Assembly: GCA_001798565.1 (NCBI GenBank)
Contig: MGSR01000175.1
Location: forward strand, 1-5,111
Reading direction: 5' to 3'
DNA length: 5,111 nucleotides
DNA from: Deltaproteobacteria bacterium RIFCSPLOWO2_12_FULL_60_16
Lineage (GTDB): Bacteria > Desulfobacterota > Binatia > UBA9968
Below are positions 1 through 4,916 of this stretch, piece after piece. Numbering within the stretch: the first letter of the stretch is position 1; every line of letters begins with the position of its first letter. The position numbers and the translations under genes are program-made. Under the pieces are notes generated by a model, which saw only the letters and a list, made by a program, of their open reading frames with translations, did no database searches and had not been told where the DNA came from.

Positions 1-748
1 AGGTCTCCGCGGTGGCGATGCCGCCGCTCGAGAGCATGATGAAGAAGCTCCCGACAAAACCGAGCCGGTCCAGACGCTGCTGGAGTCCCGCAAGATAGTT
101 GGCCACCCGCTCCTGCACGTAGACGTTGGCCACGGTCGTGCTGGTGCGCTGAAACTCGCGAATCTCGGCCACCACCTCCGAGCTGAGCGAGACGCGGATC
201 TTCGGAGCGATCTCGGCGATGATCTCGGCGGTGCGCCGCTCATGCGCCGGATTGCGGAAGCTGTTCAGATAGCAGATCCCGATCGCCCCGATCCCCTTGG
301 CGCTCAACTCCCGGGCCAGGCGGCGCACGAAGCTCTCGTCCAAAGGCCGCAGGACAGTTCCGTCGGCCGCGATCCGCTCCGGCACATCGAAGCGCAGGTG
401 GCGCGGGATCAGGGGCCTGGGAAGCTCCAGATTGAGATCGTAGAGCTCGTAGCGGTGCTCGCGGCCGATTTCCAGCGCATCACGGAAGCCGGCGGTCGTG
501 AGCAGGGCGGTCAGCGGCCCTTTGCGCTCGATCAGGGCGTTGGTCACCAGCGTGGTGCCGTGGACCAGGGTGCCGTGCTCGCCCGGCTTGGCGCCGCCCT
601 CGGCGAGCGCCTGGCTGAGCGCCGTCTCTACGGCGAGGCTCGGGTCGCCCGGGGTGGTGAGCGTTTTTCCGATGACGGCGGTGCCTTCCTCGCCTACCAA
701 CAGGAGATCGGTAAAGGTCCCGCCGATGTCAACGCCGACTCGATACAT
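1..748 (-). CDS. hyuA: Hydantoinase/5-oxoprolinase family protein, HyuA-type N-terminal part (cut by window edge)
   Basis: The 249 complete codons are the N-terminal half of a HyuA/OplA-type subunit, a family of ATP-dependent cytoplasmic hydrolases of hydantoins, 5-oxoproline and related cyclic amides (acetone carboxylase subunits are relatives). Residues 7-14 are DIGGTFTD, the phosphate-binding start of the ASKHA-like fold. Residues 63-77 (HGTTLVTNALIERKG) match the family's HGTT..TNA..ERKG motif, residues 84-96 (TTAGFRDALEIGR) are also typical, and SSGG at 240-243 is near the cut. Family members usually run to about 550-700 residues, so over half the gene, including the stop, lies off the left edge. 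The ATG at 748 is the only good start: an in-frame TAG lies at 766-764 with no ATG, GTG or TTG between. No Shine-Dalgarno sequence is visible. It is probably the third gene of the leftward unit, with a partner HyuB expected further left. The family is firm; the substrate is unknown. Confidence 0.93.
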   Translation of the reverse strand, partial: MYRVGVDIGGTFTDLLLVGEEGTAVIGKTLTTPGDPSLAVETALSQALAEGGAKPGEHGTLVHGTTLVTNALIERKGPLTALLTTAGFRDALEIGREHRYELYDLNLELPRPLIPRHLRFDVPERIAADGTVLRPLDESFVRRLARELSAKGIGAIGICYLNSFRNPAHERRTAEIIAEIAPKIRVSLSSEVVAEIREFQRTSTTVANVYVQERVANYLAGLQQRLDRLGFVGSFFIMLSSGGIATAET

Positions 749-754
749 ACGAAT

Positions 755-845
755 AGCCGTCAGCTATCAGCCTTCAGCCTCAAGCCTTCCCATTGTCCCC
801 TAACAATTATCATAGCTAATTGCTGAGTGCTGACCGCTGATTGCC
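755..845. repeat. Imperfect palindrome of degenerate 7-bp repeats between two cistrons
   Basis: On the plus strand TCAGC occurs at 760-764, 767-771 and 774-778, exactly 7 bp apart, with a degenerate fourth unit CAAGC at 781-785. The complement GCTGA occurs at 822-826, 829-833 and 836-840, again exactly 7 bp apart. The two arms can pair as three 5-bp blocks separated by 2-nt mismatches. Between them a second perfect inverted repeat, CAATTA (804-809) and TAATTG (817-822), has a 7-nt loop. The element fills nearly the whole 103-bp gap between the monooxygenase stop and the HyuA start. It resembles the short heptameric tandem repeats (STRR-like) known from some bacterial genomes. It could act as an intercistronic hairpin or be a dispersed repeat. 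The repeats are seen directly; any role is inference. Confidence 0.8.
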
Positions 846-851
846 GGCCGC

Positions 852-1868
852 CTATTTCTGCGTGAACAAATCCAACAACCGTTGAGTTTGGTGCTGCGCG
901 GCCGGCCGAAGCAACGGGAGCTTGACGCCGGCCTCGCGGTAGCGCTCGACGCGTGTCCTGACCTCATCGGGCGTCCCGCTCGCCGTCATCCCCTCCACAT
1001 AGGAGTCGGGAATCGCCTGGATCAGCTCCTGCATGCCGCCCTTGGCGTATGCCCTTTCGAAGATCGGGATATCTTCTTTCCTGATGTAGGGCTCGCCCAC
1101 GCGCATCTTCGGACCCGCGATAAAAGAGATCTGCACGGGATCGAGCTTGGTGGCCACCTCCCAGCGCATCTCATCCAGCGCCTTCTTGTGGTTGTCCTCG
1201 ATCGAGCAATTGATGAGCTGCGCCACCTCGAACTTGGACCAGTCCCGGCCCGCCGCCTCAGCCGCTTCCCTGATAATCTTGAGCGCGTTCGCCGTGTACT
1301 CCGGCGAGCAGACGGCATTGAGAACCACTCCATCACCGATTTGTCCAGCGAGTCGCAAGCCCGTCTTGCTCGTCGCCGGGACGTAGAGCGGGATATAGGT
1401 GCGCACCGGCTTCCAGGCGAGCCCCACGTTATCGAAGTTGACGACTTTGCCGTGATAGGAGACCTTCTCGCCGGTGAGCAGGAGCCGCATCGACTCGATA
1501 TATTCTTTGAGCACCTCGGCCGGAGTGGCGCCGAGCTCGGCGGCGAGCACGTGAACTTTCGCGTGGCTCTTCGTGCAGGCGCCCGGCGCCAGGGTCATGC
1601 GGCCGCCGCTCAGCTCGTCGAGGCTGGCGAGCGTCTGGGCCATCACCACGGGGCCGCGCAGCCGCACGATCTGGGTCGAGCCCAGAATCAGCTTTTTGGT
1701 CGCCAGCCCGATGGCCGCCAGCGCGGTGACCGAGTCGCGCATCAGCTCGATGGTCTCGGAAAAGAAGCCCATCTCGTAGCCGCGCTCCTCCGCCTGCTGC
1801 ATGAGACTCGCGATCTCTCGGACGTTGGTGAACTTGCCGTAGCCTAAAGCGAAGCCTACCCGGGCCAT
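852..1868 (-). CDS. Luciferase-like (LLM class) flavin-dependent oxidoreductase
   Basis: This 338-residue protein fits the usual 320-380 residue range of the luciferase-like monooxygenase family (TIM barrel using reduced FMN or F420), which includes alkanesulfonate and pyrimidine monooxygenases and Mer-type F420 reductases. The N-terminus MARVGFALGYG is a typical first beta strand. Other family hallmarks are LDELSGGRMTLAPGA (83-97), the AGQIGDGVVLN segment (174-184) and the C-terminal GTPDEVRTRVERYREAGV (about 297-314), where such enzymes end their barrel. The protein has no signal peptide and should be cytoplasmic. The start is well supported: GGGGG at 1876-1880, inside the end of the upstream gene, lies 7 nt before the ATG, and only 1 nt separates the genes, so translational coupling is likely. 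The reaction is probably oxidation of a small substrate delivered by the neighbouring uptake protein. FMN versus F420, and the substrate, cannot be read from sequence. Confidence 0.92.
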   Translation of the reverse strand: MARVGFALGYGKFTNVREIASLMQQAEERGYEMGFFSETIELMRDSVTALAAIGLATKKLILGSTQIVRLRGPVVMAQTLASLDELSGGRMTLAPGACTKSHAKVHVLAAELGATPAEVLKEYIESMRLLLTGEKVSYHGKVVNFDNVGLAWKPVRTYIPLYVPATSKTGLRLAGQIGDGVVLNAVCSPEYTANALKIIREAAEAAGRDWSKFEVAQLINCSIEDNHKKALDEMRWEVATKLDPVQISFIAGPKMRVGEPYIRKEDIPIFERAYAKGGMQELIQAIPDSYVEGMTASGTPDEVRTRVERYREAGVKLPLLRPAAQHQTQRLLDLFTQK

Positions 1869-1869
1869 G

Positions 1870-2859
1870 CTATTTCCCCCACAGCTGTTTATAGAAGCCC
1901 GATGCCTCGAGCTCTTTCACGAAGCGGTCGTCGTAGAAGCTCTCCGGACCGGCGCCCTTGGCCTTCGGGTTGCGCGCCGATACCTGGTTCAGCACCTCCT
2001 GGATGCCTTCATGCGTGTTGTAAGGAATTTTATCGACGTAATCCAAGGCATACTGGTAAACCGCGTCGACGATCTTGGCCTCCTTGGCGCGGGCATAGCG
2101 CCGGATCGCGCGGCGGGCGAGCTCCGGATCCTTGTGCATGCGATGGACGCCCTCCGAGTAACCTCTCAGGAAGCGCCGGACAAGGTCCTCGTTGGCGTTG
2201 ATAAAAGACCGGCGCGCCATCCACGCGTCGTGCGGAAAATAGATCCCGGCCGTTCCCATGTTGACCAAAACCCGCGCGCCCGCCTCCTGGGCCCGGACGT
2301 TAGCCGGACTCGAGAATGGCGCGGCCACGATCAAGCGAGTCTTCAAGCCGGCGGCGGCGGCAAAGAGATCTCCGGTTTGAATCATGGTCACGTCGCGCCC
2401 GGGCTCCAGCCCGTGCTTGCGCAAAACGTAACGCATGGTGAAGTCCGTGGAAGAGCCGAAGCGGGTCACGCCGACCGGTTTGCCGCGCAGATCCTCGATC
2501 GTTTTGATATCGGGCAGGGCCATGATGTAGAAGGCCGGCACTTTGGCGAGCGAGCCCACCATGACGAAGTCTCCTCCGGCCAAGGTCGCTTCTACCGCGG
2601 CGTTGCCGCCGGCGCCGGCAAAGGACATGTCCCCTCCAAGCATCGCCTGGACCATCAGCGACGCCGAGCCGATCAAGACCAGATGAGAATCAATCTCATA
2701 TTTGCCGAAGATTCCGGCCTCTTGCGCTACCCAAAGGCCGGCGAAGATGCCGCTGACGGCCGTATAGCCCGTCGCCAGCCGATCCTTGGCGGCAATGGGC
2801 ATCGTGAATAGCGCCGTGCATAACAACGCGAGGAAAACCACAGCAATCCGTTTCTTCAT
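1870..2859 (-). CDS. ABC transporter substrate-binding protein, NMT1/THI5-like (TauA/SsuA superfamily)
   Basis: This 329-residue secreted periplasmic binding protein has a signal peptide: a basic MKKR start, a hydrophobic core over about residues 5-22 and a likely cleavage after IAA (about residue 24). C14 is preceded by Leu-Leu, so there is no proper lipobox and a soluble periplasmic form is expected. The mature part follows the NMT1/THI5 pattern: a GLWVAQEAGIFGKYEID segment (41-57), where the family has its 'A.E.G.F...G' motif, GSASLMVQAMLGGDMSFAG (64-82), then IEDLRGKPVGVTRFGSSTDF (121-140), the usual hinge-proximal segment. Relatives bind sulfonates, nitrate, thiamine pyrimidines or aromatic acids; the ligand here is unknown. 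A strong Shine-Dalgarno AGGAGAGG (2863-2870 on the complement) fixes the start. It is the first gene of the leftward unit. No permease or ATPase gene is in the window, so it is either an orphan or served by distant components. Confidence 0.93.
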   Translation of the reverse strand: MKKRIAVVFLALLCTALFTMPIAAKDRLATGYTAVSGIFAGLWVAQEAGIFGKYEIDSHLVLIGSASLMVQAMLGGDMSFAGAGGNAAVEATLAGGDFVMVGSLAKVPAFYIMALPDIKTIEDLRGKPVGVTRFGSSTDFTMRYVLRKHGLEPGRDVTMIQTGDLFAAAAGLKTRLIVAAPFSSPANVRAQEAGARVLVNMGTAGIYFPHDAWMARRSFINANEDLVRRFLRGYSEGVHRMHKDPELARRAIRRYARAKEAKIVDAVYQYALDYVDKIPYNTHEGIQEVLNQVSARNPKAKGAGPESFYDDRFVKELEASGFYKQLWGK

Positions 2860-2892
2860 GTTCCTCTCCTCTCTTCAAACCACAAAAAAGAT

Positions 2893-2921
2893 AGCTAACC
2901 CCAAAGAAGGTTCGCTGTCAA
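2893..2921 (-). promoter_or_regulatory. Candidate sigma70-type promoter for the leftward unit
   Basis: Read on the minus strand, a perfect -35 hexamer TTGACA lies at 2921-2916. Seventeen nt further on is a poor -10, TTAGCT (2898-2893). A better -10-like TATCTT (2893-2888) sits 22 nt away, which is too far for standard spacing. The position, 35-60 nt upstream of the binding-protein start, is right. The -35 is clear and the -10 weak, which might mean an activator is needed. Confidence 0.35.
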
Positions 2922-2927
2922 CTCAGG

Positions 2928-2937
2928 TCGGAAGCTT
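2928..2937. repeat. 10-bp direct repeat TCGGAAGCTT, left copy
   Basis: This copy is identical to the 10 bp at 3281-3290. The two copies bracket the inverted-repeat-rich core of the intergenic region (2990-3278). Such a pair could be a target-site duplication, but a chance match of this length in about 550 bp is possible. Confidence 0.4.
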
Positions 2938-2989
2938 GTTAGGGGGCCTGCCTGTCCCGGAGCGGCACTCACCGCCGAAGGCGTCTCTC

Positions 2990-3064
2990 AAGATCGATGC
3001 AATAGATTCCTGATACGCTGTACCGTTCATACGCGTGAACCTCCACGTCTGATGCATCGATCTT
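2990..3064. repeat. 12-bp perfect inverted repeat enclosing a second hairpin
   Basis: AAGATCGATGCA at 2990-3001 is the exact reverse complement of TGCATCGATCTT at 3053-3064. Inside the 51-nt loop, GTTCA (3025-3029) pairs with TGAAC (3036-3040) across TACGCG. On the minus strand the right arm overlaps an alternative GATC-GAAA-GATC hairpin, a GNRA-type tetraloop, so two competing folds are possible. Confidence 0.75.
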
Positions 3065-3071
3065 TCGATCC

Positions 3072-3105
3072 ACCTCCGGCGGTTCGCTCCAAGAGCGAGG
3101 GAGGT
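3072..3105. repeat. Two-part stem-loop with triloop
   Basis: ACCTCC (3072-3077) pairs with GGAGGT (3100-3105). Inside, TCGCTC (3084-3089) pairs with GAGCGA (3093-3098) around the triloop CAA. An asymmetric internal loop of 6 nt against 1 nt separates the two helices. Confidence 0.6.
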
Positions 3106-3115
3106 TGCTGAGCAA

Positions 3116-3171
3116 GCCCAAAGCATCGAACGTGAACGGTTCAAAGAACCCACTGGCCTATTGCTTTGGGC
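3116..3171. repeat. 10-bp perfect inverted repeat enclosing a GGTTC/GAACC hairpin
   Basis: GCCCAAAGCA (3116-3125) pairs perfectly with TGCTTTGGGC (3162-3171). The 36-nt interior contains GGTTC (3138-3142), triloop AAA and GAACC (3146-3150), plus the overlapping palindrome TGAACGGTTCA (3133-3143), which is an alternative pairing. Confidence 0.7.
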
Positions 3172-3278
3172 GGACGAAGCAGCCTCCCTCGCAGCCCCTA
3201 TTGCCTTCGGCGCGAGAGGCAGGTCCCCTCACTCTACGGAGCGACCGAGGGGAGCGCGAGTGAGGCTGCGGACGTCCG
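3171..3278. repeat. Long compound stem (6 + 8 + 5 bp) with branched interior
   Basis: CGGACG (3171-3176) pairs with CGTCCG (3273-3278). GCAGCCTC (3179-3186) pairs with GAGGCTGC (3262-3269). CTCGC (3188-3192) pairs with GCGAG (3256-3260). All three are in register, broken only by a 2/3-nt internal loop and one mismatch. The interior holds TCCCCTC (3224-3230) with GAGGGGA (3247-3253), itself capped by CTC-TACG-GAG (3232-3241), and GCCT (3203-3206) with AGGC (3217-3220). The result is a branched, cloverleaf-like fold of about 108 nt. It abuts the preceding stem at base 3171. Confidence 0.7.
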
Positions 3279-3280
3279 AC

Positions 3281-3290
3281 TCGGAAGCTT
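3281..3290. repeat. 10-bp direct repeat TCGGAAGCTT, right copy
   Basis: This copy is identical to 2928-2937 and begins 2 bp after the compound stem ends. It contains the 8-bp palindrome GAAGCTTC together with the following base. Confidence 0.4.
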
Positions 3291-3303
3291 CGGTTTAAGC
3301 ACT

Positions 3304-3344
3304 GCTCCATCGGCCGCAGCCGAGAGCGCGCTCCGGGAGGGAGC
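3304..3344. repeat. Two small adjacent stem-loops before the amidohydrolase promoter
   Basis: GCTC (3304-3307) plus TCGGC (3310-3314) pair with GCCGA (3319-3323) plus GAGC (3324-3327) around CGCA, with a 2-nt bulge. GCTCC (3330-3334) then pairs with GGAGC (3340-3344). The 10-bp palindrome GAGCGCGCTC (3324-3333) spans the join and would compete with both. No T-run follows, so neither is a convincing terminator. Confidence 0.5.
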
Positions 3345-3361
3345 TTATCTAACCACACCGT

Positions 3362-3389
3362 TTGACAGCAAAGTTTTGTGTGTGATAGT
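3362..3389 (+). promoter_or_regulatory. Candidate sigma70-type promoter for the amidohydrolase gene
   Basis: TTGACA (3362-3367, perfect -35) is followed after 16 nt by GATAGT (3384-3389), which matches 4 of 6 -10 bases. A TG at 3381-3382 is placed as in extended -10 promoters. Transcription would begin near 3396, giving a leader of only about 17 nt and leaving the structured region outside this transcript. Confidence 0.5.
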
Positions 3390-3393
3390 CGCC

Positions 3394-3408
3394 GGAGGAT
3401 GGAGGATG
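3394..3408 (+). promoter_or_regulatory. Tandemly duplicated ribosome binding site (GGAGGAT twice)
   Basis: GGAGGAT occurs at 3394-3400 and again at 3401-3407. The second copy is spaced correctly (7 nt from GGAGG to ATG) for the start at 3413. Two upstream ATGs at 3399 and 3406 are out of frame with it, so the second copy decides the start. Confidence 0.75.
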
Positions 3409-3412
3409 ACTC

Positions 3413-4810
3413 ATGGGACGGATTCTGATCAAGAACGGCATCGTCATTACCATGGACCCGCGCCGCCGCATCATCAAGAACGGCGCCGTGGCCATCGAAA
3501 ACGACCGGATCGTGGAGGTCGGCAAAAGCGACGCGCTGAAAAGCTTCCAGGCGGACAAGGTCTTCGACGCCAGGGACCGGATCATCATGCCCGGGCTGGT
3601 GGACGCGCATATCCACAACGTGCAGATGCTCTCGCGCGGATTAGGCGATGATGTAGACCTGATCGCCTGGTGCTATGACCGGATTTATCCCTACGAAGTC
3701 CTCCTCAACCAGAGCGACGAGTACACTTATTTGAGCGCCATGCTCTGCTGCGCCGAGATGATCCGGACGGGAACCACGACCGGCGCCGATCCGGGCGGCT
3801 ACAAGATGGAAAACGTGGCGCGCGCCTTCGTCGAAAGCGGGATGCGCGGCATCGTGTCGTGGTCAGGGATGGATCAGTGGAGTCAGGACCGTCCCCTGCC
3901 GGATGGACTTTTGGGCAAGCTCAACACCGACGACACGATGAAGGCCGAGGAGAAACTCATCCGTGATTGGCATGGTAAAGAGAACGGCCGCATCCGCGCC
4001 TCTTACGCCCTCAGGGTCGAGCCCAATATCACCGATGATCTCTACCGCCGGGTGAAGCAGGCGGCTGAGCGCGACGGCGTTCTCGTCCAGATGCACGCGG
4101 CGGTCAACAAGGACCAGGTCGAGTGGGTGCGAAAGAAGACCGGCCTTACCACCATCGCCTACATGAACAAAATCGGCGTGCTCCAGCCGAACTGGCTGCT
4201 CACGCACATGGCGGTGTTGACCGATGAAGAGGTCAAGATGCTGAAGGAGCACGACACGAAGATCTGCCACAACCCCGGCGCGACACTGCACGGGGCCTAT
4301 GGCGCCGCGGTCATCGGCAAATTTCCCGAGATGCTGGAGATGGGCATCACCGTCGCGATGGGGTGCGATTCCAGCGCGGCCAACAACAGCCTGGATATGT
4401 TCCGCACCATGTACGAGGTCGCTACCGTCCACAAGGAGATCCGCCTCATTCCCGATCTGATCCCGCCGGAAAAGGCGCTGGAGATGGCGACGGTCGACGG
4501 CGCCAGGGCGCTGCAGTGGGAAAAAGAGATCGGCTCCCTGGAAAAGGGCAAGAAGGCCGATGTCATCATCGTCGAGACCCGGCGCTCCAACTGGATCCCG
4601 ATGCACGACTTCTCGATCGTGCCGAATCTCGTCTATTCCGGCGAGGGGGCGGACGTGGAGACTTCGATCATCGATGGAAAGATCGTGATGGAGAATAGGA
4701 AAATCCTCACGATCAACGTGGACAGGGTCTTAAGCCAGGCCCAGGAGGCCGCCTCGAAGATCGTGGCCAAACTGCCTTATAAGATTGAGCCCCGCTGGCC
4801 GATTGAGTAA
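3413..4810 (+). CDS. TRZ/ATZ-family amidohydrolase (cytosine-deaminase/MtaD superfamily)
   Basis: This 465-residue cytoplasmic metal-dependent hydrolase belongs to the family containing 5-methylthioadenosine/SAH deaminase, guanine deaminase, AtzB and TrzN. N-terminal beta-sandwich strands MGRILIKNGIVITMD and IENDRIVEVG (28-37) precede the barrel, which opens with PGLVDAHIHN (60-69). Metal ligands are H66, H68, H228 (VQMH), H265 (LLTH) and D319 (GCDSSAANNSLDMF). H286 lies in CHNPGATLHGAYGAA, the region corresponding to the family's 'NP.SN..L' motif. The C-terminal LEKGKKADVIIVE (376-388) is the usual return to the beta-sandwich. MtaD-type enzymes have Glu three residues after the third His (H200/E203 in the Thermotoga enzyme); here that residue is V231, so ordinary deamination is uncertain. 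Length is normal and the frame intact. It is divergent from the binding-protein unit and plausibly acts in the same pathway. The family is firm; the substrate is unknown. Confidence 0.95.
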   Translation: MGRILIKNGIVITMDPRRRIIKNGAVAIENDRIVEVGKSDALKSFQADKVFDARDRIIMPGLVDAHIHNVQMLSRGLGDDVDLIAWCYDRIYPYEVLLNQSDEYTYLSAMLCCAEMIRTGTTTGADPGGYKMENVARAFVESGMRGIVSWSGMDQWSQDRPLPDGLLGKLNTDDTMKAEEKLIRDWHGKENGRIRASYALRVEPNITDDLYRRVKQAAERDGVLVQMHAAVNKDQVEWVRKKTGLTTIAYMNKIGVLQPNWLLTHMAVLTDEEVKMLKEHDTKICHNPGATLHGAYGAAVIGKFPEMLEMGITVAMGCDSSAANNSLDMFRTMYEVATVHKEIRLIPDLIPPEKALEMATVDGARALQWEKEIGSLEKGKKADVIIVETRRSNWIPMHDFSIVPNLVYSGEGADVETSIIDGKIVMENRKILTINVDRVLSQAQEAASKIVAKLPYKIEPRWPIE

Positions 4811-4819
4811 TCAACAAGC

Positions 4820-4860
4820 GGTAAAGATAAAACCACAACTTGACTTATCCCTGTTTTACC
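4820..4860 (+). terminator. Weak terminator-like stem-loop after the amidohydrolase
   Basis: GGTAAAGATAA (4820-4830) pairs with TTATC (4845-4849) and TTTACC (4855-4860), giving 11 bp with a 5-nt bulge and a 14-nt loop, starting 9 nt after the stop codon. The stem is AT-rich and only a short TTT follows, so it is at best a weak terminator. Confidence 0.3.
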
Positions 4861-4867
4861 TTTCAGC

Positions 4868-4896
4868 TTGACATGGTGAGCTATGTGACCTATCTT
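4868..4896 (+). promoter_or_regulatory. Near-consensus sigma70-type promoter for the last ORF
   Basis: TTGACA (4868-4873) is followed by an ideal 17-nt spacer and TATCTT (4891-4896, 4 of 6). The -10 lies in an AT-rich run. Transcription would start around 4903, leaving a leader of roughly 14 nt before the ATG at 4917. Confidence 0.55.
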
Positions 4897-4916
4897 TAAT
4901 AATTGAGATTTCGCGT

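Larger units (their letters stand above)
2938..3345. other. Highly structured divergent intergenic region, no convincing gene
   Basis: This GC-rich stretch between the two divergent units has no ORF with recognisable protein features. It holds at least six successive stem-loops found by eye on the plus strand: 2990-3001 with 3053-3064; 3072-3077 with 3100-3105; 3116-3125 with 3162-3171; a compound stem 3171-3192 with 3256-3278; 3304-3314 with 3319-3327; and 3330-3334 with 3340-3344. Most enclose a smaller hairpin. It could be a structured RNA (in either orientation), a long leader, or a palindromic mobile-element remnant. It does not match tmRNA, RNase P RNA, TPP or other riboswitch signatures that I could recognise. 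The structure claim rests on pairing only; the function is unknown. Confidence 0.55.

Noticed and set aside
242..826. Plus-strand ORF opposite the HyuA-type gene
   Set aside because: It is an antisense shadow. The minus-strand frame gives DIGGTFTD and HGTT motifs and stays open to the window edge, while this ORF runs through the heptad repeat.
882..1847. Long plus-strand ORF (321 codons) opposite the luciferase-like gene
   Set aside because: It is the antisense shadow of a clear family member in GC-rich DNA. Its translation is full of Arg, His and Asp runs and matches no family I know.
1867..2811. Long plus-strand ORF (314 codons) opposite the binding-protein gene
   Set aside because: It is an antisense shadow. 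The minus strand has the signal peptide, ribosome site and family motifs.
2934..2954. GTTAGG-like sequence suggesting an integron attC core site
   Set aside because: GTTAGGG lacks the final pyrimidine of the core, and no matching partner core or integron cassette layout was found.
2923..3153. 76-codon minus-strand ORF in the divergent intergenic region
   Set aside because: It has no good ribosome site and no recognisable motif, and it overlaps the inverted repeats and the left direct repeat. It may be a decayed fragment, but I cannot support it as a gene.
2860..3412. Known riboswitch or housekeeping RNA (TPP, tmRNA, RNase P) in the intergenic region
   Set aside because: I looked for their conserved cores and saw none. 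The region is reported only as an unassigned structured sequence.
3166..3651. 161-codon plus-strand ORF running from the intergenic region into the amidohydrolase
   Set aside because: It overlaps the true start in another frame, and its first part is simply translated hairpin sequence rich in GAGCG-type motifs.
3863..4606. Minus-strand ORF (247 codons) inside the amidohydrolase gene
   Set aside because: It is a shadow of the amidohydrolase, whose metal-binding motifs are in the plus frame.
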